From NCBI GenBank assembly GCA_036560705.1, contig DATBQR010000070.1:50264-114263 (forward strand): a DNA stretch of 64,000 bases. Direction: 5' to 3'. Origin of the DNA: RBG-16-66-20 sp036560705 (GTDB lineage: Bacteria; Pseudomonadota; Gammaproteobacteria; Burkholderiales; SG8-39). Under the pieces are notes generated by a model. It had not been told where the DNA came from and ran no database searches. It worked only from the letters and a program-made list of their open reading frames with translations. How positions within the stretch are numbered: position 1 is the first letter of the stretch; every line of letters starts with the position of its first letter. This document shows, in pieces, positions 48,996-57,520 of this stretch. The translations under genes were made by a program, and so were the position numbers.

Positions 48996-50180
48996 ATGAG
49001 CGGACGCGAGATTCTGATCGCAGGCGGGGGCATCGGCGGCCTCGCCGCCGCGCTGGCGCTGGCGCAGAAGGGCCGCCGCGTACGCGTGCTGGAGAAAGCG
49101 GCCGAGTTCGGCGAGATCGGCTACGGCATCCAGATGGGGCCGAACGTCAGCCGGATGCTGGAGCGCCTCGGGGTGCTGCAGTCCCTCGAACCGGCGTCGG
49201 TGTTCCCGGACGCGCTGATTTTCGCGGATGCCCTCACCAACGAAGAGATCAGCCGCATTTCGCTCGGCAAGGCGTTCCAGGCGCGCTACAAATTCCGCTA
49301 TTTCGTGATCCATCGCCGCGATCTGCTTGGCGGGCTGCTCGACGCGTGCAAACGGCGCGCAGAGATCGTTCTTTCGCCTTCCCACGGGTTGAAAACCTTT
49401 CAGGAGAAAAAGGACGCTATCCTCGTTACCTGCGACAACGGTGCGGAGTTCGAAGGCGCCGCACTGGTCGGCGCGGACGGCCTGTGGTCGCCGACGCGCC
49501 AGGCGGTGATCGGCGACGGCGCGCCGCGCATGGCGGGGCACTACGTCTACCGCGGCGTGGTGCCGGCCGGCGAGATCGTCGACAAGAGCCGCATCGGCAC
49601 GATGACGATCTGGGGCGGGCCGGACCTGCACATGGTGCAGTACCGCCTGCAGGGCGGGGCGGTGATGAACAACGTCGCCACCATCTGCAGCCGGCGCATC
49701 CGCCGCGGCGCGCCGAATCCCGGTGCACCGGACGAACTGGAGGAAATTTTCGCGCGCACCCATCCGAGCGTGCGCGACAACCTGCGCTACGTTTCGCGCG
49801 AGCGCAACTGGGTGCTGCACGACCGCGATCCGGCGACCAACTGGACGAACGGCCGCGTCACGCTGCTGGGCGACGCCGCTCACCCGACGCTGCAGTACCT
49901 GGCGCAGGGCGCGCAGATGGCCATCGAGGATGGCGTGGTGCTGGCCGAAAAAGTGGCCGCGGCGGGCGAGGACTACAACCGCGCCTTCCTGGCCTACCAG
50001 CGCGAGCGCATGAACCGCACCGCGCGCGTGGTGCTGTCGTCGCGCTTCTTCGGCGAATACATCCACGTCGATGGCGGCGCGCGCGAATTGCGCAATGAAC
50101 TCGCGCGCGGGCGCGATCCGGACCATCCCTGGGAAGTGGACTGGCTTTACAAGGGTATCGAAGTCGACGGCAGGCTTTAG
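48996..50180 (+). CDS. FAD-dependent aromatic monooxygenase (3-hydroxybenzoate 6-hydroxylase-like)
   Basis: A 394-residue class A flavoprotein hydroxylase. The FAD motif is ILIAGGGIGGLAAALALAQKG (about 6-26), the second FAD motif is VTLLGDAAHPTLQYLAQGAQ, and the DG motif region is VGADGLWSPTR. It resembles 3-hydroxybenzoate 6-hydroxylase, which makes gentisate. Next to hmgA, a para-hydroxylation giving homogentisate from 3-hydroxyphenylacetate is an attractive idea not proven by sequence. It overlaps the 3' end of converging phhA by 4 bp. Confidence 0.87.
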   Translation: MSGREILIAGGGIGGLAAALALAQKGRRVRVLEKAAEFGEIGYGIQMGPNVSRMLERLGVLQSLEPASVFPDALIFADALTNEEISRISLGKAFQARYKFRYFVIHRRDLLGGLLDACKRRAEIVLSPSHGLKTFQEKKDAILVTCDNGAEFEGAALVGADGLWSPTRQAVIGDGAPRMAGHYVYRGVVPAGEIVDKSRIGTMTIWGGPDLHMVQYRLQGGAVMNNVATICSRRIRRGAPNPGAPDELEEIFARTHPSVRDNLRYVSRERNWVLHDRDPATNWTNGRVTLLGDAAHPTLQYLAQGAQMAIEDGVVLAEKVAAAGEDYNRAFLAYQRERMNRTARVVLSSRFFGEYIHVDGGARELRNELARGRDPDHPWEVDWLYKGIEVDGRL

Positions 50181-50962
50181 GGCGCCAGGCCGGGCAGCGC
50201 GCGCAGCCGGTCGTAGATCGGCGTGAAATCCGGCGCGGTTTCGCGCATCAACTGCGCGAAGGAATCGATGACGAAGTAGCTGCTCTGGTAGCGGTCGATC
50301 AGGTACTCGGTGCGCAAGGCCTGTTCCAGATTGAAGTCCAACCGCTTGGGCGCGGGATCGTCCACGCAATAGGCCAGTTCGCCGCCCGAGGAGATCAACC
50401 CGGCGCCGTAGGCGCGTATCCCGGCGGGCGTTTTCACCAACCCGAATTCGATCGTGTACCAGTACAGGCGCGAGAGCATCTTGACCGCATCCAGGCGCAT
50501 CGCCTTCAGGCCGCCCTTGCCGTATTCATGCAGGTGGTCGGCGTAGACCGGATCGAAGAGCAGCGGCACGTGGCCGAAGAAATCGTGAAACACGTCGGGC
50601 TCGACGATGTAGTCGAACTCCTCGGGCGTGCGCAGCCACACCGTGACCGGGAAGCGGCGGTTGGCGAGATGGGTGAAGAAAGCCTCGTCCGGGATTAGGC
50701 CGGGTACCGCGACGATCTCCCAGCCCGTCTTCGCGCGGAGCTTTTTTGACACCGAGCCGAATTCCGGAATCCCGCTGCCCGCATCCAGGCCCGCGATGGC
50801 TTCGATCCACTCCGGGCAGGCGTAGCGCGGCACGAGCTTCGACTGGCGCTCGAACAGCCGGCGAAAGAGGGCGTGCTGCTCGCCGCTGTAGGCGGCCCAG
50901 TCCTGCTCGACCGCGTAATCCGCTCCGGCGCGGGTATAGTCGCCGCGCAGATCCTTGTTCAC
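50177..50962 (-). CDS. phhA: Phenylalanine 4-monooxygenase
   Basis: A 261-residue tetrahydropterin-dependent hydroxylase turning phenylalanine into tyrosine. The iron ligands are His126, His131 (DVFHDFFGHVPLL) and Glu172 (YWYTIEFGL). It is the single-domain bacterial form, without the regulatory domain. ATG 50962 overlaps the hppD stop (ATGA), so hppD-phhA is an operon. A pterin recycling gene (phhB) is not seen here. Confidence 0.95.
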   Translation of the reverse strand: MNKDLRGDYTRAGADYAVEQDWAAYSGEQHALFRRLFERQSKLVPRYACPEWIEAIAGLDAGSGIPEFGSVSKKLRAKTGWEIVAVPGLIPDEAFFTHLANRRFPVTVWLRTPEEFDYIVEPDVFHDFFGHVPLLFDPVYADHLHEYGKGGLKAMRLDAVKMLSRLYWYTIEFGLVKTPAGIRAYGAGLISSGGELAYCVDDPAPKRLDFNLEQALRTEYLIDRYQSSYFVIDSFAQLMRETAPDFTPIYDRLRALPGLAP

Positions 50963-52053
50963 GCCGTCGGTTTGAGCACGCCGCGGCGCATCTGGTCGAG
51001 CTCTATCGATTCGAACAGCGCCTTGAAGTTGCCTTCGCCGAAGCCTTCATCGCCCTTCCTCTGGATGAATTCGAAGAAAATCGGCCCCAGCTGGTTCTCG
51101 GAGAAAATCTGCAGCAGCAGCGCGCCGGCCTTGCCGTCGACGAGGATTTTGCGTTTCTTCAGTTCGGCCAGGTTCTCGCCGTGGCCGGGAATGCGTTTGT
51201 CCACCAGCTCGTAGTAGGTGTCGACGGTGTCGAGCAGCTTGACGCCGCTCGCGCGCAGCGCATCCACCGTCCTGTAGAGGTCGCTCGAGCCGAGCGCAAC
51301 GTGCTGGATGCCTTCGCCATGGTACAGGTCTAGGTATTCCTGGATCTGGCCGGCCTTCTCGGTGCCTTCCTCGTTGATCGGAATGCGGATCTTGCCGCAG
51401 GGGCTGGTCATCGCCTTGCTCTTGACGCCCGTCACCTGGCCTTCGATGTCGAAGTAGCGCACTTCGCGGAAATTGAACAGGCGCTCGTAGAAGTCCGCCC
51501 ATTCCTTCATCCGGCCCTTGTGCACATTGTGTGTCAGGTGGTCGATGCAGGCGAGGCCGTGGCCCGCAGGGTTCAGTTCGGCCCCGGGCAAAGGCTCGAA
51601 ATCCACATCGTAGAAGCCGATGTTGCCGATATCGCCGGCCTGGGCGCCGTTTTTCCCGCGCCAGCGGTCGATGAGATAGATGATCGAATCGCCGATGCCC
51701 TTGATTGCCGGGATGTTCAGTTCACCCGGACCGGCATGACCCGCGTAGCCCCAGGCGCCCAGGCCGATGGCACGCTCGTAGGCGGCTTTCGCGTCCCGCA
51801 CGCGGAATGCGATGGCGCAGATGCTCGGCCCGTGCTGGCGCGCAAAGCGCTGCGCGAAGGAATCCGGCTCGGCGTTGACGACGTAATTGATCCCGCCCTG
51901 GCGGTACAGGATGACGTTCTTGTGGCGGTGCCGGGCGATCGCCTTGAAGCCGAGGCGTTCGAACAGTTCGCCCATCGCCCGCGGATCGGGCGCGGCGTAC
52001 TCGATGAACTCGAAGCCGTCGGTGCCTGCGGGATTTTCCCAGAGATCGGCCAT
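50959..52053 (-). CDS. hppD: 4-hydroxyphenylpyruvate dioxygenase
   Basis: A 364-residue Fe(II) enzyme of the vicinal oxygen chelate fold that makes homogentisate. Iron ligands appear in IDHLTHNVHKGRM (His about 170), GIQHVALGS (His about 249) and GPIFFEFIQRKGDEGFGEGNF (Glu about 329). The C-terminal region is complete. With phhA, hmgA and fahA it gives the route from phenylalanine to fumarate and acetoacetate, short of the transaminase and isomerase. Confidence 0.95.
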   Translation of the reverse strand: MADLWENPAGTDGFEFIEYAAPDPRAMGELFERLGFKAIARHRHKNVILYRQGGINYVVNAEPDSFAQRFARQHGPSICAIAFRVRDAKAAYERAIGLGAWGYAGHAGPGELNIPAIKGIGDSIIYLIDRWRGKNGAQAGDIGNIGFYDVDFEPLPGAELNPAGHGLACIDHLTHNVHKGRMKEWADFYERLFNFREVRYFDIEGQVTGVKSKAMTSPCGKIRIPINEEGTEKAGQIQEYLDLYHGEGIQHVALGSSDLYRTVDALRASGVKLLDTVDTYYELVDKRIPGHGENLAELKKRKILVDGKAGALLLQIFSENQLGPIFFEFIQRKGDEGFGEGNFKALFESIELDQMRRGVLKPTA

Positions 52054-52097
52054 GCCGCATTATCCCCCTGGACTTGGCGCTCAGGCATACTTGCGCC

Positions 52098-52631
52098 ATG
52101 CAACGCGTACCATCCGCCGCTTTCGAGCCAGCTCTGCAGAGGCGCCTTGACGAATTGTGGGGCAAGCCGGTCAACCTGTACCGCGCGCTGGGCAACCATC
52201 CGGCGCTGACCGCCGCGTGGACCGAGTTCGCCAACGCGGTGCGGCACGACAGCCGGACGCCGCGCGCCCTGCGCGAACTGATGATCCTGCGCACGGCGCA
52301 GATCGCCCGCTCCGAGTACGAATGGGCTCATCATCTCGGGATGGCGCGCAAGGCGGGAGTGGGCGAGGCGAAGATCGGGGCGCTTGCCGGCTGGCGCGCG
52401 TCCAAGGAGTTCGATGCGCGGGAACGCGCGGCGCTGGCGCTGACCGAGGCAGTGATGGCTTGCAACGTCACGGACGAGGTTCACGCCGAGGTGAAGAAGC
52501 ATTTCAGCGACGCGGAGTTCGTCGAACTTTCGCTGACGGCCGGTTTCTACGCGATGGTGTCGCGCATGCTCGACGCGATGCGTGTGGAGCTGGACGGCGA
52601 CGTGCGCGACCATTCGCCGAGACTCGCTTGA
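52098..52631 (+). CDS. Carboxymuconolactone decarboxylase (AhpD-like) family protein
   Basis: A 177-residue all-helical protein. RTPRALRELMILRTAQIARSEYEWAHHLGMARKAGVGEAKI is the family core. The Cys-x2-Cys redox pair of true AhpD is absent, so peroxidase activity is doubtful. ATG 52098 fits the usual start; an in-frame TTG at 52074 is less likely. CATACT (52086-52091) lies just before it and there is no ribosome binding site. It ends 4 bp before the transporter gene. Function unknown. Confidence 0.83.
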   Translation: MQRVPSAAFEPALQRRLDELWGKPVNLYRALGNHPALTAAWTEFANAVRHDSRTPRALRELMILRTAQIARSEYEWAHHLGMARKAGVGEAKIGALAGWRASKEFDARERAALALTEAVMACNVTDEVHAEVKKHFSDAEFVELSLTAGFYAMVSRMLDAMRVELDGDVRDHSPRLA

Positions 52632-52635
52632 CGCC

Positions 52636-53349
52636 ATGACTGCCGGCACGCCGAGGACGTACCGCTACTACGACTTTGTCATGGCGGCCTTCGTCACGGT
52701 GCTGATCTGCTCGAACTTCATCGGCGCCGCCAAGCAGGCCGTGGTCGATCTGCCGTTCATCGGCGTCACTCCTTTCGGCGCCGGGGTGCTGTTCTTCCCG
52801 ATCTCGTACATTTTCGGCGACATCCTGACCGAGGTTTACGGCTACGGACGGGACCGCCGCGTGGTCTGGGCCGGCTTCGGCGCGCTCGCCTTCGCTTCGT
52901 TCATGTCCTGGGTGGTGGTGAACCTGCCGCCGGGACCGTCCGACTACATGAAGGGCTACCAGCCTGCGCTGGAAGCGGTGTTCGGCAACGCCTGGCGCAT
53001 CGCCCTGGGATCGATGATCGCCTTCTGGTGCGGCAGTTTCGTCAACAGCTACGTGCTGGCGAAGATGAAGATCCTCACCGGGGGCAAGTGGCTGTGGACG
53101 CGGATCATCGGCTCGACGGTTGCCGGCGAGCTGGTGGACTCCACGCTGTTCTACTTCATCGCCTTCTACGGCATCTGGGCGACGCCCGATATCGTCAAGG
53201 TCGCGATGGTGCAGTATCTGCTTAAGACCGGTTGGGAAGTCGTCATGACGCCGGTCACCTATCGCGTCGTCGGTTTCCTGAAGCGCGCGGAGAATGAAGA
53301 CTATTACGACCGGGACACGAACTTTACGCCGTTCAGCCTGAAGGCCTGA
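52636..53349 (+). CDS. yhhQ: Queuosine precursor transporter (YhhQ/VUT family)
   Basis: A 237-residue inner-membrane protein with about six helices. FVTVLICSNFIGAAKQ, GVLFFPISYIFGDILTEVYGYGRDRRVVWAGF, and GSTVAGELVDSTLFYFIAFYG match the YhhQ family, which imports preQ0/preQ1 for queuosine tRNA modification. No queuosine genes or preQ1 riboswitch are visible nearby. It probably shares a transcript with the CMD gene. Confidence 0.9.
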   Translation: MTAGTPRTYRYYDFVMAAFVTVLICSNFIGAAKQAVVDLPFIGVTPFGAGVLFFPISYIFGDILTEVYGYGRDRRVVWAGFGALAFASFMSWVVVNLPPGPSDYMKGYQPALEAVFGNAWRIALGSMIAFWCGSFVNSYVLAKMKILTGGKWLWTRIIGSTVAGELVDSTLFYFIAFYGIWATPDIVKVAMVQYLLKTGWEVVMTPVTYRVVGFLKRAENEDYYDRDTNFTPFSLKA

Positions 53350-53352
53350 ACT

Positions 53353-53394
53353 AGCGGGAAGGAAGGCCCGCGCCTAACGCGGCAGTTTCCCGCT
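53353..53394. terminator. Inverted repeat at the 3' ends of converging genes
   Basis: AGCGGGAA (53353-53360) and TTCCCGCT (53387-53394) are exact inverted arms. The first is just after the yhhQ stop and the second is inside the last codons of the converging hypothetical gene. A bidirectional terminator is likely by position, but no T tract follows. Confidence 0.4.
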
Positions 53395-53934
53395 GCGGTA
53401 GGCTTCCAGCACCTGACGCAGACTGGTGCGCTCGTTGTTAGGTACGTCGTCCATCAGGTAGCGGCCGTCGACTTCGACAAAATACTGGCCCGCGAGGCGC
53501 GGCTGATTCTGGCCGGCTTCCTTCAACTCCCAGATGAGCAGGCGATGCCGCCCGATGGCGATTTCCGCAAACAGCTTGTTCTCCGGGACGAGATATTGCG
53601 CGAAGACGCGTTTGAATTCTTCCTCACCCACCGATTCGCGGTAGTCGCGCAACACCTCGAAGCGCCGGCGCGGGGAATTTGACAGCAGTGCGGCCTCCTC
53701 GATGTCGCCCGTGGAGAGGTGCAGATTGACCAGCTTGGCCGCGTTCAGTGCGCTGGTGGGCGCGAGCGCCGTTGCGGGCTGCCGCAGGTGCGAGTCCGCG
53801 GGAAAGGTGCGCAGCGTGTAGCTGATGCGCGCGCCGCCGTCGAGCTCCAGCGTCCGCGTTTCCTCGGTCTGGCCCTGCGCTGCCGCCGAGACGAGCAGGG
53901 CGGCGAGGAGGGCGCAACTCGGGGGCGCTGCCAT
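53374..53934 (-). CDS. Hypothetical exported protein coupled to the indolepyruvate oxidoreductase gene
   Basis: A 186-residue protein with a signal peptide (MAAPPSCALLAALLVSAAAQGQ). The mature part has no motif I know; it is rich in Leu/Ala/Glu, with SPRRRFEVLRDYRESVGEEEFKRVFAQYL and QYFVEVDGRYLMDDVPNNERTSLRQVL. It may be a chalcone-isomerase-like periplasmic protein from its general feel (acyl-binding-type), but this is weak. Its ATG overlaps the stop of the upstream oxidoreductase by one base (TGATG), so it is part of that operon. Confidence 0.65.
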   Translation of the reverse strand: MAAPPSCALLAALLVSAAAQGQTEETRTLELDGGARISYTLRTFPADSHLRQPATALAPTSALNAAKLVNLHLSTGDIEEAALLSNSPRRRFEVLRDYRESVGEEEFKRVFAQYLVPENKLFAEIAIGRHRLLIWELKEAGQNQPRLAGQYFVEVDGRYLMDDVPNNERTSLRQVLEAYRSGKLPR

Positions 53935-56900
53935 CAAGCGGCGGCCCTGGCCGGCGCGGCACGGTAGCGCGCCAGCAGTTCCTCGCGCTTCGCACGCGCG
54001 GCCGCCGCGCTTTTCGCCTTGACGTGGCCGTAGCCGCGCACCGTTTCCGGCAGAGAGGCGATCTCCGTCGCCAGCGCATGGTTGTCCCGCGTCAGCCCCT
54101 GCAGCAGGGTTTCGACCGTCGCTTCGTACTCGGCGATCAACGCGCGTTCCATGCGGCGCTCCCCGGTGCGGCCGAAGATGTCGAATGCCGTCCCGCGAAG
54201 TCCCTTGAGCCGGGCAAGAATTCCGAACAGGGGCAGAACCCAGGATCCAAACTGGAGTTTCCTGGGTTCTCCTGTGCGCGGATCGGGTTTGGCCAGCAGC
54301 GGCGGGGCGAGGTGGTACACGAGCTTGTAATCGCCTTCGAACATGGCATCGATTTTCTTGCGGAATGCGCCGTCGGTGTAGAGGCGAGCGACCTCGTACT
54401 CATCCTTGTAGGCGAGGAGTTTGGCGTAATAGCGCGCGACCGCTTCCGCCAGTTTTGTCGAACCGGCTTTCGCGCTTTCCGCTTTGCGGGTTTTTTCAAC
54501 GAGACTCCTGTAACGGTTCGCGTAGGCCGCGTCCTGATATCCGGTGAGGAATTGCGCGCGCCGCTCGACAAGCTCCTCCAGATTGCGCGAGAAGTGCTGC
54601 TCGATCGGAATCACCGCGGCCGGGGCGGCGATGCGCCGGACCCGTTCGATGTCGACTGCCGCGCGCCGGCCCCAGACGAAGGACTGCTGGTTGAAGGCGA
54701 CCGAGACGCCGTTCAGCTCGATGGCACGCTCGATGGCTCCGCGGCCGAGCGGCACCCAGCCCTTCTGCCAGGCGTAGCCGAGCATGAACATGTTGGTGGC
54801 GATCGAGTCGCCCATCAGCGCGGTGGCGAGCTGGGCGGCGGGCACGAAATCGGCGTTCTTGCCGCCGCAGGCTTCGCGGATATCGTGCGTCAGGTCGCTG
54901 CCCGGCAGCTGCCAGTTCGGGTTCTTGACGAACTCGGCGGTGGGCGAGGTGGTGCCGTTCACCAGCGCGTGCGTTTTTTGCGCGTGCATCTTGTCGAGTG
55001 CGTCGCCGCTGGCGGTCACCACGAGATCGCAGCCGAGCACCAGGCGCGCGTCACCGGTGCCCAGGCGCGCCACGTGCACCTGATCCGGGCTGGCGGCGAT
55101 TTTCACGTGCGACATCACCGCGCCGTATTTCTGCGCCAGTCCAGACATGTCGAGCACCGACACCCCCTTGCCCTCGAGGTGCGCCGCCATGCCGAGGATC
55201 TGGCCGATGGTGATCACGCCGGTGCCGCCGATGCCGGTGACGAGAATGCCGTACTGGTCCTGCAGATCCGCAATCTGGGCTTCAGGCAGATCGGCAAAGC
55301 CGTCGCCGCCCTTCGCGCCCGCCGGGTCTGCCGAGCGGCCCTTTCTGAGTTTTCCGCCCTCGACCGTGACGAAGCTCGGGCAGAAGCCCTTTACGCAGGA
55401 ATAGTCCTTGTTGCAGGTGGACTGGTTGATGGTGCGCTTCCTGCCGTATTCGGTCTCCAGCGGTTCCACCGAGAGGCAATTGGACTTGCTGCTGCAGTCG
55501 CCGCAACCCTCGCACACCATCTCGTTGATCACCGCGCGCTTCGCAGGATCGGGAAACTCGTTGCGCTTCCTGCGGCGGCGCTTCTCGGAGGCGCAGGTCT
55601 GGTCGTAGATCAGCGCCGACACGCCGGGCTGCTCGCGCAGTTCCCGCTGCACCGCGTCGAGGTCGTCGCGGTGGCGGATGGTCACTCCGGGGGCCCAGTT
55701 GACGCCCGCCGGGTATTTTTCCGGCTCGTCGGTAACGACGATGATCGGCGCCACGCCTTCGGCGGCGATCTGCCGCGAAATGATCGCCGGATCGAGCGGG
55801 CCGTCGTGGTGCTGGCCGCCGGTCATCGCTACGGCGTCGTTGTAGAGGATCTTGTAGGTCATCCTGACTTTGGCTGCGACGGCCGCCCGGATCGCCAGCA
55901 GCCCGGAGTGGTAGTAAGTGCCGTCGCCAAGATTGGCAAAGATGTGCCTTTCGCTGGTGAACGGCGCTTGCCCGATCCACGACGCGCCCTCGGCGCCCAT
56001 GTGCGTGAAGGTCGAAGTGCTGCGGTCCATCCAGACCGCCATGAAATGGCAGCCGATGCCGGCAGTGGCGCGGCTGCCTTCGGGCACGCGCGTCGAAGTG
56101 TTGTGCGGGCAGCCCGAGCAGAAGTAAGGCTGGCGGATCGACGTCACGCGCGGCTTGGCGAGCGCCTTTTCCTTGAAATCCAGATAGGCGAGCCGTTCCC
56201 TGAATTGGCTTCCCAGCGCAGCAGTCATGCCCAGCTTTTCAAGGCGCTGGGCGATCGCCTTGGCGACGATCGCCGGATTGTGCTCGTAGTGCGCGGGCAA
56301 GAGCCATGTTCCGGCGGGCTGGCCTTCGGCCCGGCTCCATTCGCCGTTGTCGTCGAATTTTCCCACCACGCGAGGGGCGCGTTTGCCGGCTTCCCAAGTG
56401 TAGAGCTCTTCCTTGATCTGGTATTCGATCAGCTGGCGTTTTTCCTCCACCACCAGGATTTCCTCGAGTCCCTGCGCAAAGCGGCGCGCGCCCTGCGGCT
56501 CGAGCGGCCAGGACATCGCCACCTTGTATACGCGCAAGCCGATGTCGCGCGCGGCCTTCTCGTCAATGCCGAGATCCGCGAGCGCCTGCATGGTGTCGCC
56601 GAAACTCTTGCCGGTGGTGATGATGCCCAGCTTCGGGTTGGGACAATCCCAGATGATGCGATCCAGGCCGTTGGCGCGCACGTAGGCCAGCGCCGCGTAG
56701 ACCTTCCAGTCGAGCAGCCGCGTTTCCTGGTCGAGGATGCCGTCCGGCCAGCGGATGTTCAGACCCTCTTTCGGTAGAGTGAAATCGGCCGGCATTTTTA
56801 CCTGCACGCGCTCCGGGTCCACGATCACCGATGCGCCCGACTCCACCACGTCGGTGACGCACTTGAAGGCGATCCAGAGACCCGAATAGCGGCTCATGGC

Positions 56901-57482
56901 GTAGCCGTGCAGGCCGAAATCCAGGTAGTCCTGCACGTTCGACGGACTGAGCACCGGGATGCAGCAGGCCTTGAGGATATGCTCGCTCTGGTTGGCGAGC
57001 GTCGAGGATTTCGCGGCGTGGTCGTCGCCCGCCAGCACCAGCACCCCGCCGTGCTTCGAGGTGCCCGCAGCATTCGCGTGCTTGAAGACATCGCCGCAGC
57101 GGTCTACGCCGGGGCCCTTGCCGTACCACATGCCGAATACCCCGTCGTATTTCGCGCCCGGGAACATGTTCAGCTGCTGCGCGCCCCAGATCGAGGTGGC
57201 GGCGAGGTCTTCATTGACGCCGGGCTGGAACTTCACGTGGTGCGACGCCAGGTGGGTCTGCGCGCGCCCCAGCGCCTGGTCGAGGCCGCCGAGCGGCGAG
57301 CCGCGGTAGCCCGAAACGAAGCCGGCGGTATTCAGGCCGGCACGCTGGTCGCGCTCGCGCTGCAGCAGGAGCAGCCGTATCAACGCCTGCGTGCCGGTGA
57401 GGAACACGCGGCCCTTGTCCAGCGTGTATTTGTCGTCGAGGGAAACTCTGGCGAGCGTTGCGGCGTCGACGGGGGCGTTCAT
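53934..57482 (-). CDS. Indolepyruvate ferredoxin oxidoreductase, fused alpha/beta form
   Basis: A 1182-residue thiamine-diphosphate enzyme that oxidatively decarboxylates aryl pyruvates to aryl-acetyl-CoA. Order of parts: pyrimidine-binding half (GYRGSPLGGLDQAL, VNEDLAATSIWGAQ), TPP-binding region (IRQPYFCSGCPHNTSTRVPEG, FANLGDGTYYHSGLLAIRAAV), a cluster-type motif CEGCGDCSSKSNC near 660, and a gamma domain (GILVTGIGGTGVITIGQILG). This giant form is common in aerobic proteobacteria. It could feed phenylpyruvate into phenylacetyl-CoA, in parallel with paaK. It lies just downstream of a LysR gene on the same strand. Confidence 0.92.
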   Translation of the reverse strand: MNAPVDAATLARVSLDDKYTLDKGRVFLTGTQALIRLLLLQRERDQRAGLNTAGFVSGYRGSPLGGLDQALGRAQTHLASHHVKFQPGVNEDLAATSIWGAQQLNMFPGAKYDGVFGMWYGKGPGVDRCGDVFKHANAAGTSKHGGVLVLAGDDHAAKSSTLANQSEHILKACCIPVLSPSNVQDYLDFGLHGYAMSRYSGLWIAFKCVTDVVESGASVIVDPERVQVKMPADFTLPKEGLNIRWPDGILDQETRLLDWKVYAALAYVRANGLDRIIWDCPNPKLGIITTGKSFGDTMQALADLGIDEKAARDIGLRVYKVAMSWPLEPQGARRFAQGLEEILVVEEKRQLIEYQIKEELYTWEAGKRAPRVVGKFDDNGEWSRAEGQPAGTWLLPAHYEHNPAIVAKAIAQRLEKLGMTAALGSQFRERLAYLDFKEKALAKPRVTSIRQPYFCSGCPHNTSTRVPEGSRATAGIGCHFMAVWMDRSTSTFTHMGAEGASWIGQAPFTSERHIFANLGDGTYYHSGLLAIRAAVAAKVRMTYKILYNDAVAMTGGQHHDGPLDPAIISRQIAAEGVAPIIVVTDEPEKYPAGVNWAPGVTIRHRDDLDAVQRELREQPGVSALIYDQTCASEKRRRRKRNEFPDPAKRAVINEMVCEGCGDCSSKSNCLSVEPLETEYGRKRTINQSTCNKDYSCVKGFCPSFVTVEGGKLRKGRSADPAGAKGGDGFADLPEAQIADLQDQYGILVTGIGGTGVITIGQILGMAAHLEGKGVSVLDMSGLAQKYGAVMSHVKIAASPDQVHVARLGTGDARLVLGCDLVVTASGDALDKMHAQKTHALVNGTTSPTAEFVKNPNWQLPGSDLTHDIREACGGKNADFVPAAQLATALMGDSIATNMFMLGYAWQKGWVPLGRGAIERAIELNGVSVAFNQQSFVWGRRAAVDIERVRRIAAPAAVIPIEQHFSRNLEELVERRAQFLTGYQDAAYANRYRSLVEKTRKAESAKAGSTKLAEAVARYYAKLLAYKDEYEVARLYTDGAFRKKIDAMFEGDYKLVYHLAPPLLAKPDPRTGEPRKLQFGSWVLPLFGILARLKGLRGTAFDIFGRTGERRMERALIAEYEATVETLLQGLTRDNHALATEIASLPETVRGYGHVKAKSAAAARAKREELLARYRAAPARAAA

Positions 57483-57520
57483 GATTCAGTCTCCTCGAAA
57501 CGAGCTTCTAGCATATTCCT

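Noticed and set aside
52636..52700. preQ1 riboswitch ahead of the YhhQ gene
   Set aside because: Only 4 bp separate it from the upstream gene and no pseudoknot-like A-rich tail is present.
54024..56777. 917-codon plus-strand frame opposite the indolepyruvate oxidoreductase
   Set aside because: Shadow of a conserved gene; no ribosome binding site and no recognisable domain.
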